Part shown: positions 12,105 to 22,150 of the stretch, one piece after another
How positions within the stretch are numbered: position 1 is the first letter of the stretch
Layout: every line of letters begins with the position of its first letter
Assembly: GCA_963082975.1 (NCBI GenBank)
Contig: OY720345.1
Coordinates: 3,299,001 to 3,363,000, forward strand
DNA from: Labia minor
Lineage: Eukaryota > Arthropoda > Insecta > Dermaptera > Spongiphoridae
Reading direction: 5' to 3'
DNA length: 64,000 nt
Position numbers and translations under genes: made by a program
The notes under the pieces: model-generated
Seen by the model: only the letters and a program-made list of their open reading frames with translations
What the model was told of the DNA's origin: nothing
The model's database searches: none

Positions 12105-12489
12105 GAATCTTTATCTAAAAAGCTGGTGCCCAATGCCTGCCCTATGATCTATCTATCTAAGCCGTCTCTTTCACGTATTCAATCTTACAATAGCTGAACG
12201 CTATTATAATGTCAGACATGGATGGGCTACTCTCCTCTACTATTTACTATTTACAGATTGGAATGGAATGGAAATATCAATTGAATACACACACACACAC
12301 ACATACAGTATATCTTATTTCCGATATCATTGCAGAAGTTGCTTTTGAAATAAGAGTGGGAGACTGTCATAGGTTTATTAGCCGTTACAAATCTTTAATA
12401 TTCTACTCATAAGTTTATTTCATCTTTGCCTGCAGCCTACGTTGATCTCACAACACAATGATTTCATCTCCTATAAATTTCACGTGTTT

Positions 12490-12800
12490 TTTTTTGTTTT
12501 TTTTCTTTTTCATTGCCCTCCGAGGTGCCAATTAGCGGTAAGTCAAGTCTCTCTATATAGATTGTTACAATTTTACTTATACGCCTAAATGAATGGTTAA
12601 TTAGACCCAAGGGGCTTGTCTGCACCTCTGCAAGAGGCAGACATAAAACGGTATGGCGTCAATATTAAAACGGGCTTCTCAATAAAATAGGGCCGGGGGC
12701 ATCCCACGCGCGCAAATTTACGATGAGGTGGGTCCCACCTCCTCATCGTACATCAGCTGGCATTTATCAGAGGCTCCTCACCCGAAATTAACCAAAATGT
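12490..12800. other. GC-richer island with strong hairpin
   Basis: After a T-rich tract (12486-12512) the sequence becomes complex and GC-rich. It contains a palindrome at 12719-12750 whose arms are TACGATGAGG and CCTCATCGTA, with an inner GTGGG/CCCAC pairing. Short frames are open on both strands across 12600-12700 (for example + TTAGACCCAAGG to a TAG about 29 codons later), so frame gives no decision. It may be a conserved non-coding element, an exon or a structured RNA. It matches no repeat elsewhere in the window. Confidence 0.35.
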
Positions 12801-13117
12801 AATTAAACAACACACAACAACAACAACCCAACCATACGTTTCTCTCTAGATAGGATTTCAATTCTTATTGATATCATTGATTAATCCAGTTCTAGAATAT
12901 ATATAATAAATATTCAAATGTGTGTGAATACATTGAATTGGACATTCAATTTTTTTTTTTTCATATTTTATAAAAGTTATAAAATATATATATATATTAA
13001 TTTAATTAATATATTAATAATAGAAATGTAGTTTAAAAACTGTCTGAACTGTCTAAAAAGGTCTGAAAAATAAGAAAATAATAGATGAACAATTTATACT
13101 CGTATTCTTTCACATCA

Positions 13118-13150
<33 letters not shown>

Positions 13151-13262
13151 TTTATAATCACGATAGAAAGGTTATAATATAAAATAAATAATTAAATAAA
13201 AAATTAATTTGCAGTGTTTTTTTAATTATAAATGCACTAAAAAAACTAAATAGAAAATAATT
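12801..13262. other. AT-rich spacer
   Basis: Contains CAA repeats near 12810, a T-run near 12950 and a (TTA)n run at about 13120-13148. No gene is seen. Confidence 0.6.
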
Positions 13263-13272
13263 TTTCTCTTAG

Positions 13273-13371
13273 CCTCACAATAAGTAAGTATATTCTTCTT
13301 CATGATGGGGTTGTACAATGGTCCGTCTACTTATCACTTCAACAACACTGGTCTAGATACTTTGAATAAAG
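13273..13371 (+). other. Weak candidate exon behind a good splice acceptor
   Basis: AATTTTTCTCTTAG ends at 13272, a textbook acceptor. The following 100 bp is less AT-rich than its flanks. Frame +2 after the acceptor is open for about 32 codons to TAA (residues such as VVQWSVYLSLQQHWSRYFE). A second frame with two ATG codons (MMGLYNGPSTYHF) is also open to a nearby TAA, so the coding frame is ambiguous. No known family is recognised. It could be a terminal exon or chance. Confidence 0.2.
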
Positions 13372-13921
13372 AACCTAATTAAAATGAATTAGTTAATTAA
13401 TTTTCTAGGGATCTCTCCAATAAAACGCTTGAATTTAATTTTTAATTTTGTCAACATTTTTAATTTAAATGCAAGCGTTTTATCTGATATTTCTAATAAA
13501 TACAAGAATCAATTTGCCATAAAATCTCTATGCTCTAAGAAGATGGTTCTATCGATTTATGTTTATCATGTTGTAAGTTTAATGGCTCAAGGGAATGAAT
13601 ATCTGACTACTTTGTCTCTCACCTTGTGCGGTTTTCACTACAACTTTACTTACAATCTTCCTGAAGTGAAATTTTCAAAATTATTCATTCATTCGCTCGC
13701 TCTCCTTTTAAAAGACAGTTGATAAAACTTTTGAAACGATTTAAAACTTAAATAAGCCAAAATAAGATGTAAGGGATGCCAATCAGATTATGATCGACAG
13801 AATTTTTAATTGAAATGAAAAAAAAAAATATATTATGAAAATCAGTCTTCTATTTATATTCATTTACAATTATGTATTAAAGAATATTTTTCGTTATGAG
13901 AAGATTAAATTATCTTATTTC

Positions 13922-14197
13922 CTGTGGTGTATTGGGAGGGGAACGCGGGGGAACGACGTTCTCTTACCTTTTTTCAGAACCGGAACGCGTTCCTGTACTT
14001 TTTCATGTCCCGACAACTCTCATTTAAATATACTGTTAGAATTTCTTTTTTTGTGTTCGTTAATATTTTGTATAGTAAGAATAAGAGAAAAAAAAAAAAA
14101 TAAAAACTTATATGGAAAAAATAGTTTGCTGAAAATAGGACTTTTTTTTGCTCCCACTAAGCGTTCCCTTACTTCTTATTTTACTAATACTTCACTG
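13922..14197. mobile_element. hAT-type MITE, 276 bp
   Basis: Left end CTGTGGTGTATTGGG and the reverse complement of the right end, CAGTGAAGTATTAGT, form imperfect terminal inverted repeats. The flanking 8-bp sequences CTTATTTC (13914-13921) and CTTATTGC (14198-14205) match at 7 of 8 positions, the target-duplication length of hAT elements. Internally GGGGAACGC near the left end mirrors GCGTTCCC near the right end. The element has no transposase. The open frame at 13835-14230 that crosses it is a by-product. Confidence 0.65.
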
Positions 14198-14205
14198 CTT
14201 ATTGC

Positions 14206-14938
14206 TGATTATTATTATTATTATTATTAATAAAATATAAAAATTAAAACATTTTCAATGAGTGATTCGAAAAAAAAAATAGAAAAAATAAATTAACTTA
14301 TTAGTAATTAATTAAAGGAATAAAATGTTATACTTATATATATTAAGTACTTATATACGTATATTTAGTCCATGAGAAATTTTTTTTTATATCTTAATAT
14401 ATATATATATATACTATAGATATTACTTTTGTGAAACTCGGAAGTATCCTGGACGTTTTTTTTCGCACTATCACATATCCTACAATATAGATAGAATCAT
14501 TGTAATGCTTTGAATTTGTTGTCTTTTTTTGTTTTTTTTTTTTATTAAATTCTTATGTTACATTAAAAAAAACACCTCATGTAATAATAATATGTGATTT
14601 AAAAAAAAACAAAAAAAACTAGTGTAAAATTCAATTCTATATATTAGTAGGTATATATTATTATAATATATAAAGAATTTTTTTTTTTGCTATTATAATA
14701 ATATATGAGAATAGGTAAATACACATTATGATATTGATAACTATAAAATCTTTTTGAACCTGTTTCTATAGTTTGATTCCACTCTTTGCAATGTATAAAT
14801 ATTTTCAGGTAAATCACTGCCAGTTTCCCCCCCCCCCCCCTCTCCCCCTAATATTGAAATGTGAAAACATTTTTTTTTTCTTTTCTTGCTCAGTAATTTC
14901 AATTTTACTTTAATGAAAAAAGTCAAATGACCTAATTT

Positions 14939-14969
<31 letters not shown>

Positions 14970-16271
14970 TTAATCTCTTTCCACTTGTGTTCTTCATTCA
15001 TTATAAATTAAAATATTGATGATAAATTCTTTCTATCTTAATAATATCTCTTCTCTTTTTACAAGCATAAATAATAATTATTTCTTATAGATACAAAAGA
15101 ACTGTCGAAATGTTCAAGCCATCTGTCACGTCTCATTACTTTATTAGTAAACTCTTCGAGTTTTCTTTTTTTTTTTTTTTTTTGTTTTTGTTTGTCTGCT
15201 TCTTGTGAGCATTAAAATGTTCTTCTCGGCTTTGCCCTTGTTTGTCCTGGCGCTTGGAAAATGCTCAACATCCCATGATGATAAAAAAAATTGCCCCCCT
15301 CCCCCTCTCACCCCCTCTTCTCCCTATCTAACCTCATCCAACTTTCAAAATATATGCATATGTCTTAGCAGTCATGTCATTTTTGATGGACATGTTTCAA
15401 AAAAAAAAAAAAAAATACTCTTCATCCTACCTTTGACTTTTCTTTGGTCACTCATTTATATTTATTAATTATTAAACAAGACAGGTTCAATGGAAATATC
15501 TGTTTTAAAAATAATGGTTCGGTGATTTATTTGAATGTAAATTCATGTCTCATTTTAGTATGTAATGGCAGTATTGGTTTTTGTCAGCGATATCCTAAAC
15601 CATCAATCTATGTACATATTGATATTTAAAATGTTTAGAAATACATGTCAACCAAAGATATCATACATAATAAGTATCTAACTAATAGGAAAAAGTACTA
15701 ACCTTATTATTATTTCATTTTATCATTATTGAAGAAGTGTATTTATTATTCTAGTAAATTATTAAGTAGTCTATAAAGTAATTGATTATTTTTGTTTTGT
15801 TTTGTTTTTTTTTTTTTTTGATTTTAATTCAAAATTGTAAAATTGATAAATTATACATTTAAGTACTAAATTTGTAATTAAAATCATATATCATCAAGCG
15901 AAGATGGAATTGCTTATGCTAAAATAATACTTCAGCAAAATTTCTATCTCTCTTGGTTTGGGGGTATTTTCCTGGTAATATTACAAATCTTTGCTAGTGC
16001 TGCATTAGTATCGCACTGACTGAGTTTATGACTCACCTTTGATTTAAATCCCTTTACTGTGTGATGTGATATACAACTTCCAAACTGATTCTCATCTCTC
16101 TCTCTCTCTGATACACACACTCTACTATACATATTTTATTGGATTTAATTTTAATTTTAAACGCGCGCGAAAAACCATAATAATAAATAAACAAAGCAAT
16201 TAGAATATAATTTTATAAAATCTTGAAATAATTATTATAGTTTATATTTTTCAATAGCTTTTAGGTTGTAA
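14206..16271. other. AT-rich DNA rich in homopolymers
   Basis: Holds C-runs at 14827-14840 and 15294-15305, an A-run at 14940-14966, T-runs near 15167-15183 and 15805-15819, and a CT run near 16096-16110. Short frames at 14741-14926, 15205-15468, 15444-15629 and 15944-16132 are low in complexity and resemble no family. I see no gene. Confidence 0.55.
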
Positions 16272-16627
16272 TAGGGTGATAGGGTGTTGACCCCGAGGCA
16301 GTCATTGGCCCCCTATCACTAAAACACAAATAATAAGAAATTTTTATTTTAAAAATTGCGCTATTACATGTAACTATGGTTATGTAATCGTTTGTTGTAT
16401 GATTGTATAATCACTATAGAATACCTAAGCCAATAACTATAACAAGGGGCCAATAACTGTATTTTTTAGGATTTTTTTTTTATTGAAAATGTCACGAGAA
16501 AATTATTTTTTTATATGATCAAAATGCTCATAGTATGTATGTTCTGCAAACCTAATTTGACCCTGATTGTTCCGCATTGGCTGCTAGGTGTTGCTTAAGG
16601 GGGCCAACGACTATAGCAGTTACCCTA
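16272..16627. mobile_element. Candidate MITE with imperfect terminal repeats
   Basis: The left end reads TAGGGTGATAGGGTG and the right end, reverse complemented, TAGGGTAACTGCTATAG. Further in, GTCATTGGCCCCCTAT on the left mirrors AGTCGTTGGCCCCCTTA from the right. A third GGGGCCAATAAC lies in the middle near 16445. The ends permit a TA duplication, but no longer duplication is convincing, so the superfamily is undecided. There is no coding capacity. Confidence 0.45.
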
Positions 16628-17790
16628 GGATGAAGAAATAATACATATTATATTTAATTTTTGCAAAATTTTTAATTACCTAAATATTATATTTAAAAAT
16701 TGTTTAATATAGTATTTTATTAAATTATTAAAAATATTGTTACGAATAATATTTATTATATTTATTTTTCATTACCTTATACTATAATATTTACAAATTG
16801 CATATATTTATACGATTATTCCTCTAAATCTACTTGTACTTCATAATATAAACGCGACATGTTATTTTTATATACGATAAATATATTTACTAAAATGTTA
16901 AAAACGATTTGGACATTTTTATTATTACAAGTTAGAGAAATAAAAAAAAAAGATTACACACTATGACAGACAGTCAGTTGCGTTCAACCAATATCGAAAA
17001 CAAACGTTATTTTAGTAGAAAGAATGAAAGAAATCGGAAGTCATCTATTTGGTTAACGTCATTTGCGTTTGTTGTGATATTTTTCACCGGAGGGCATATG
17101 AAATTGCAAATGCCAACCTTTCAAAATATATTCTCTAGAAAACTAATTGCTAAGAATATAAAAAAAAAAAAAAAAAAAAAAAAACTTGCTAAATTTCTTT
17201 TATCCAAAAGACTCTTCCGTTGGGATTCAAATAGAATGACAGTAGAAAAATTCCACTTATCATATATGAAAATTAATTTACATATTATATATTGCGTCAT
17301 TTTATTATAAATATATTTAGATTCATCGACATAGAAATAGATAACAGAAAAGAGAGAAAGAGTACTTTAGATTGGATATTTTGTTTCCAAATTAAAATTT
17401 ACTATAGATAACTGATTCCTCTAATAATAATAATAACAATGATTAGTATTATTATTAAACTAACAATAGAATATACAAATCAAAATGTGTCTATATTATA
17501 TTACTTCTATAGTGGCATTTCAATCAATGAATGTTTTTTATTTGTTTTTTGATTAAAAATTTATAAGAAAAGAGAATATTATTTAATTTCCATTAAATTA
17601 TATACTTATAATAATAACAATCCATTTAAATGCTTATTTATCGATCTAAATATCATTCTTTTCATTGTAACGATGATAAAATATATTTCAAAATATAAAA
17701 TTGTTATATATATATATATATATATATAAGTGTATATTATTATTATTCAATTCATGTAAATCGATGATTTCTCAATTCTTAAAAAAAAAA
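16628..17790. other. AT-rich DNA without a convincing gene
   Basis: An open frame at 16963-17310 (115 codons) has a plausible hydrophobic stretch near residues 29-43 but includes a poly-lysine run from an A homopolymer and resembles nothing I know; I leave it unannotated. An (AT)n run lies at about 17705-17728. Confidence 0.5.
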
Positions 17791-18339
17791 TAAGTTGACC
17801 TGTGGCCAGACGCAGAACCGACCGACGGTTTGAAATAAATTAATTTCCATCTACAGGAAACAATTTCAAATTAATCATTTTAATAGATCTATTCATGCAA
17901 TAAACAGCAGATATGGATATAACATAAATATTTTTAATTTTATTTTATTTATAATATGTATATAAGGAGGCGCTGGCTGTGACGTCATGAAGGGCTGGAT
18001 GACGTCATATAATTTTAAATTAAGAAAAACCTAATGAAGATGGTTTTCCCGAGGATAAAACCAATACAAAGTGCATGATTCGTGGAGATATGTTAAAAAT
18101 CTCCTCATGTGAAATTTGGTGTGCAAATAACCCTTCCCTTCCTATCGTCGATCGGTAATACTACCACTTCCGGTTTCCGGATATACACTAAAAGTTGATC
18201 CATTCATTATACTGATGCATTAAGTAAATACACCAAATTTTATCAAAATCCGTTGAGCCGTTCTATCACACCACATCTATACGGACGGACGGACAGACAT
18301 CATGCTAAAAATACCTCCCTTACTATCGTCGGTCGGTAA
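17791..18339 (-). mobile_element. Family B DINE-1/HINE-like element, copy 1
   Basis: On the minus strand it starts TTACCGACCGACGATAGTAA, then GGGAGGTATTG. The middle has CGGACGGACGGACAGACA and the spacer-like CCGTTGAGCCGTTC. Near its end it has CGTCGGTCGGTT, an exact 11-bp inverse of the start (17817-17827 against 18327-18337). A stem-loop TGGCC-ACA-GGTCA (one G-T pair) and ACTTATTTT close it. Subterminal inverted repeats plus a 3' stem-loop fit Helentron-associated elements. Two TGACGTCA palindromes lie 20 bp apart (17980, 18000). Copies 2 and 3 are at 32226 and 47799. No coding capacity is present. Confidence 0.7.
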
Positions 18340-18993
18340 AAACAAAAAAAAATTAATTAATAAATTGTTTTAAAATAAGTTAAAAAAAAAGTTAACATTA
18401 TTTTTTTTTTTTATAAAAAGACCTGTTTTAATGAAATTTTCTATTCTTCGTCGATTATTCACTTTTATATATCCACAATGAGTGAGAATACTATTCTAGA
18501 AGAACAATGAATATTAATTTATTGTAGTAGAATATTTTATAGCTAATTTCATGTTTTTATTACTACATAGAATATTTCAATCTCAATGAGAGATTCCCGG
18601 ATCCATTATAATTCAGCATTTTTATAGAAAGTAATGAAAGGGTTAGCTTGAACCATTAAAGATTGTTTCGCGTTGGATACGTATCCTATCGCTCGCTCTC
18701 TTCGTTTCGTTTGTGTATCGATTCAAACAGCTTTCAATTTGTTATGAAATTATACAGTTTTATTGGTTATTTGTTCGATATTATTTTCTTTTCTTTAATA
18801 TTTATTATTCCTCTTTTTTTAAGTTTTTGTCTATGTAATCTGTTTCTGGTAAAATGACTTTAGTGATGTTTTGCAAATCATTTCTTCTTCTACTTCTTCT
18901 TCTTCTTCTTCTTTTTAATATGCTTATTTTATAAAAATAATCAGTATTTAAAATATGAAGTTTATCATCTTTATAGATCAATGACAAAAACAT
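18340..18993. other. AT-rich spacer
   Basis: A slightly more complex patch lies at 18590-18740 (TTCGCGTTGGATACGTATCC and CTCGCTCTCTTCG). A TTC repeat lies at 18886-18914. Frames at 18663-18857 and 18805-19026 are hydrophobic or repeat-derived and unconvincing. Confidence 0.5.
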
Positions 18994-19394
18994 TAGCTGG
19001 AGTGTCTCCACTGGACTATTCCCCAATTTGAATTCGATTAAATAACATAATATATTATCTTTAAATCTATATATTTAATACGATAGTGTCGTCTGTACGC
19101 AAAAAACTCTAGAGCCTAAACTACAAGGAGTAAGGTAACCAAATTTTTCTGAGGTGAAGGGTACCTCAAATGAGATGAAAAATAAAAAAGAAAGTAGAAT
19201 CTTAGGTAACTCCTCAGCTGAGCTGCGGGTGTTCCATTTTCCAGAAATATCTATATATATAAAGGAGAGTGTTTGTATGTATGTAATTTGTTTACTTTTT
19301 TGCTGTCATAGAAACAGATATATATGTATATATATATAATTAGAACCTCTCTCTCTCTCCCTCTATTTAAAATGTTAAAAAATGGAGTGTTCTA

Positions 19395-20320
19395 GCCAAA
19401 TTAAGAAATTTAAATTCCTTATGCAACATTGATAGGCAAATGAATTGGACTGGAAGAGGAGACATATGATTAGAGAAATTGGGGAAAAATCAACCGAAAT
19501 GTAATTAAACAAAAAAATTCAAGAATTATGATACGGATACGACTTGCATACAATTAACATACAAAATGTAGAATTTGAAAAAGTATAAATATTTAAATAC
19601 TCAAGATCTCTAATAACGAAGGATAATAATATTCGAGAAGAATTTAAATCGACGTTGTAATTGAGTAACGCCTGTTATTATGCAGTAAAGGGGCTTATCT
19701 CATCGAAGAGGATCAAAATTAAAATATATAAAACAATTATTTTTCATGTTGATCGATGACTAGGGTGACCATATTGCGAAAACACCAAACCGGGACAAAC
19801 GGTATACCTTTTTTTAGAACTAAATTGAAAAAAAAATTACGAAATGTCCTAAATATTGAAAAAACAGTAGGGTGTCCCGAAGACATTTTTGGGACAGAGC
19901 ACCTAAAGACGGGACGTTTGGTCACCCTATCGATGACTCTGGGAGACGAGAGTAGATTTGGAGTATTTGTGAGATTAATATTGTTCGCAGCATTTATAGG
20001 CCAAAAGAAGATGGCGGAGATGGCATAACACGAAATAATGTCCAGATATAGTTAGGGTTATAAAATCAAGAAGGCTGGGATGGGAAGGGGACGTGGTTGG
20101 AATTGGAGAAACTAGAAATTGGGAGAAACCGATTGGGAAACATCCGGTGGAAGACCAAGGACCAAGGGGGGGGGGGTGGACAATGAAGGAAGGGACATGG
20201 GAGAGATGGGACAGGGTAGGATTTGGTTGTAGCTCAGGATAGGGACGCTTAGAGAAATGTGGATGCTGCGGCTAAGAACTTTTGAAAACTGTAGAGACAC
20301 AGAGTTAGATAAATACATTA
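19395..20320 (+). pseudogene. RTE-type LINE reverse transcriptase C-terminal remnant
   Basis: Scattered frames give pieces matching the end of RTE-clade endonuclease/reverse transcriptases. The region 19590-19730 gives KYL..S..TKDNNI, GLIS and IKIKIYKTI. Then come SMTLGDESRFG (19930-19965), a stretch like GRPRTK and, at the end, MLRLRTFENC. The same segments are better preserved on the minus strand at 43690-43975. Many stops and frame changes, plus the 169-bp insertion, show it is dead. It ends in GATAAATA, like the RTE tails at 55 and 28320. It lies wholly inside the Helitron, either captured or inserted there. Confidence 0.65.
19761..19929. mobile_element. hAT-type MITE, 169 bp
   Basis: The ends TAGGGTGACCA and TGGTCACCCTA are an exact 11-bp inverted repeat. 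The element is flanked by a perfect 8-bp duplication, TCGATGAC, at 19753-19760 and 19930-19937. Removing it restores the LINE reading across the site (ATGAC followed by TCTGGGAGACGAG, compare 43735 minus). Eight-base duplication and this terminus point to hAT. The open frames on both strands here (19737-20028) are by-products. Confidence 0.82.
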
Positions 20321-21024
20321 ATAATATATAATTAATTTACTGATTAAATTAAAATATATTTTACAAGAAAACAAATACATGTCTTATATACTTATACTGA
20401 TTGAAACAAAATGGATGAAAACCTTTTACATACAGACTTTCAACCAAATACTATGTATCACTCTGGGGTACAGGGGGCGGAGCCCCCGTCTAGGTGTGAA
20501 GAGCGCCGTAGGCGCTCGGAGCAGCTAGTTCAATTGAATTAATTATAAATTATAAATTGAAATTAAATAATAATATTGATTAAATCAGCGCATGTTTGGC
20601 TCTTTGTTGATAGCACCACGTCACGTGTTGGCGCGTGAGATTTGCAGTGTTAAAAAATTAATTCTGGTACTTTCAGCGATTCAATTAAGTTGAAATTCTA
20701 TATATAGCAGTTTTATACAATTTTTAATCATGTGAAAAATTATCAAACACATATCTTTATTTTTACGGTCACTTTAGAGGAAAAAAAATCAAAACGTTGT
20801 AGGTAATGACCCTTTTCCGGTTGAGCTACATTTCTCAAAAGTTGATAGAAAACTACGAATTTTGAATAATTCCCGTATACCTAATTTCATGATTCTAGCT
20901 CAAACCGTTTTTGCATAATCTTGTCTAAATACACACACACACACACACACAGGGTGAGAGACATTTTTCTCAACCTTAGTGAAAATGATTCAGGAACCTT
21001 CAAAACGTATAAAAACTGGCGAAA

Positions 21025-21957
21025 TAGTAAAAAAGTTATAATATTTTACGGTTAATACATAAAATTGATTTGTTAATGATAAAAATTTCTTTCATATGAA
21101 TTGTAGGTATTAGAAAAGAGGAAGTTTGTTTTTTTTATTTTATTACATATTTACGTATTCCCATTTTCTAATCTGTATAATAAGTTAATAAGTTGTTCAG
21201 TGTTGAAATTTTAAATTTTTGAGTAGATTTTTTATATTTTATATCTGAACAGTGTGATGATAATAATAAATAATAAATAAGTGTAATTGATATTCATGTA
21301 TTCCTGTACTTATAGAAATAAGTAATTAATTTAATTCTTTAATATTTTTTTTGCTTTTTATCCTTTTAAACTTTTAACTCCAATTTTATTTATAAATAAA
21401 TCTATTTAAAATAATAGGTGTAAAATATGCTTTATTTTATTAATTTAAAGATTTAGGTAATAATATTACTCTTATAATTATGATATAAAATTAGAAAAAT
21501 AGACAGTTTTTCTTTTTTTTTTTATTTAAAATAAAAATTCTTTATTTAATCCCCAAAACACATAACTTATTCTAACAGATTTAAATGATTATATGAAATG
21601 AAATGCGGTTTATATAATTCATTGTGAAAAATTAGTATAAAAATAAATACTCGTAAAGAACCCGCTAGTATAATTTCTACTGCTTGTAAACTTCTATCGC
21701 ATTAATCTCCTCCCCCCCCCCTCCAAAGATAAATATCTCTTAAATATATATCTTTAAAGTAATTTATTGTAATACAGTTAGTTAGTTATTTAGTTAGTTA
21801 GTTTAACTCTTAACCATTTTTCTTTTAATACATACATATGCTTATTATTATTATTATTATTATTATTATTGTTTATTCTTTTCTTTTTTTCTTTTTTTTT
21901 ATTCTCTTGAGACAAAACAACAAATACTAATTTATCAAAAAGATGACTGTCTGCTAG
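21025..21957. other. AT-rich spacer
   Basis: Contains a C-run near 21712-21722, TTAG repeats near 21778-21805 and a (TTA)n run at 21842-21872. A TACTAAT branch-point-like heptamer lies at 21924, about 30 nt before the candidate exon that follows. No other gene signal is seen. Confidence 0.55.
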
Positions 21958-22150
21958 AAATATGCGGAATCATATAACATTACTAACGATCAATTAAGTA
22001 ACAATTACAATGAGTCAGTCCAAAGTTCAAGTGTTGAAACCAGTAATATTAATTGCCAAGTTTACCCGAAATAGCACTTACTCAAAGTGTAACAAAAGAG
22101 GCGCCTCTAATGATGGATGATGACGTTATTCCTCATGAACATTTGGAAAA
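21958..22150 (+). CDS. Candidate internal exon of an unknown gene (needs +1 base)
   Basis: What is seen: TACTAAT at 21924, an AG acceptor at 21956-21957 (CTGTCTGCTAG) and a donor GAAAA|GTGAGT at 22151. From AAA at 21958 the frame reads KYAESYNITNDQLSNNYNE, then SVQSSSVETSNINCQVYP, and stops at a TAG just after CCCGAAA (about 22070). The overlapping next frame continues EIALTQSVTKEAPLMMDDD, then VIPHEHLEK, to the donor. One extra base in the CCC run would join the two into one open 194-nt exon, so this is either a base-calling deletion or a decayed exon. The peptide is complex and acidic toward the end, unlike nearby AT-rich frames. I do not recognise the family. The polypyrimidine tract is weak. 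No overlap with any repeat in the window was found. Confidence 0.42.

Larger units (their letters stand above)
19066..20528 (+). mobile_element. Nonautonomous Helitron, family D copy 2
   Basis: It starts TCTATATATTTAATACG after A and ends with GGGGGCGGAGCCCCC, the stem-loop GAGCGCC-GTA-GGCGCTC and CTAG (20525-20528) before T. The last 180 bp closely match copy 1 (7580-7765). Its boundaries are confirmed by family C sequence on both sides, which is continuous once this segment is removed. A second 5'-like terminus, TCTATATATATAAAGGAG, lies at 19250. The cargo is an RTE LINE remnant that itself contains a hAT MITE. No Rep/helicase sequence is visible. Confidence 0.82.
18994..21024 (-). mobile_element. 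Family C element, copy 1, split by a Helitron
   Basis: The left piece (18994-19065) carries the family's 3' end: stem-loop GGAG-TGT-CTCC as read on plus, then CCCAATTTGAATT. The right piece (20529-21024) resumes with TTCAATTGAATTAATT and continues through the CACGTCACGTG box, the TTCCGGTTGAGC stretch, a CA microsatellite and the AAACGTATAAA segment to a decayed 5' end (CTGGCGAAATAGTAA). Copy 4 at about 46005-46030 shows the two pieces joined as CTTTAAA-TTCAATT, so the interruption is exactly between A and T. It is non-coding. Confidence 0.78.

Noticed and set aside
13835..14230. 131-residue plus frame
   Set aside because: Crosses a hAT MITE, an A-run and a TTA microsatellite (ends in poly-Tyr); composition is repeat-driven.
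14795..14812. TTTTCAG joined to GTAAATC as a third ratchet site
   Set aside because: Poor pyrimidine tract and non-consensus donor (GTAAAT).
16963..17310. 115-residue plus frame with a hydrophobic stretch
   Set aside because: Contains a poly-Lys run from an A homopolymer, no family resemblance and no upstream signals; kept only as a note.
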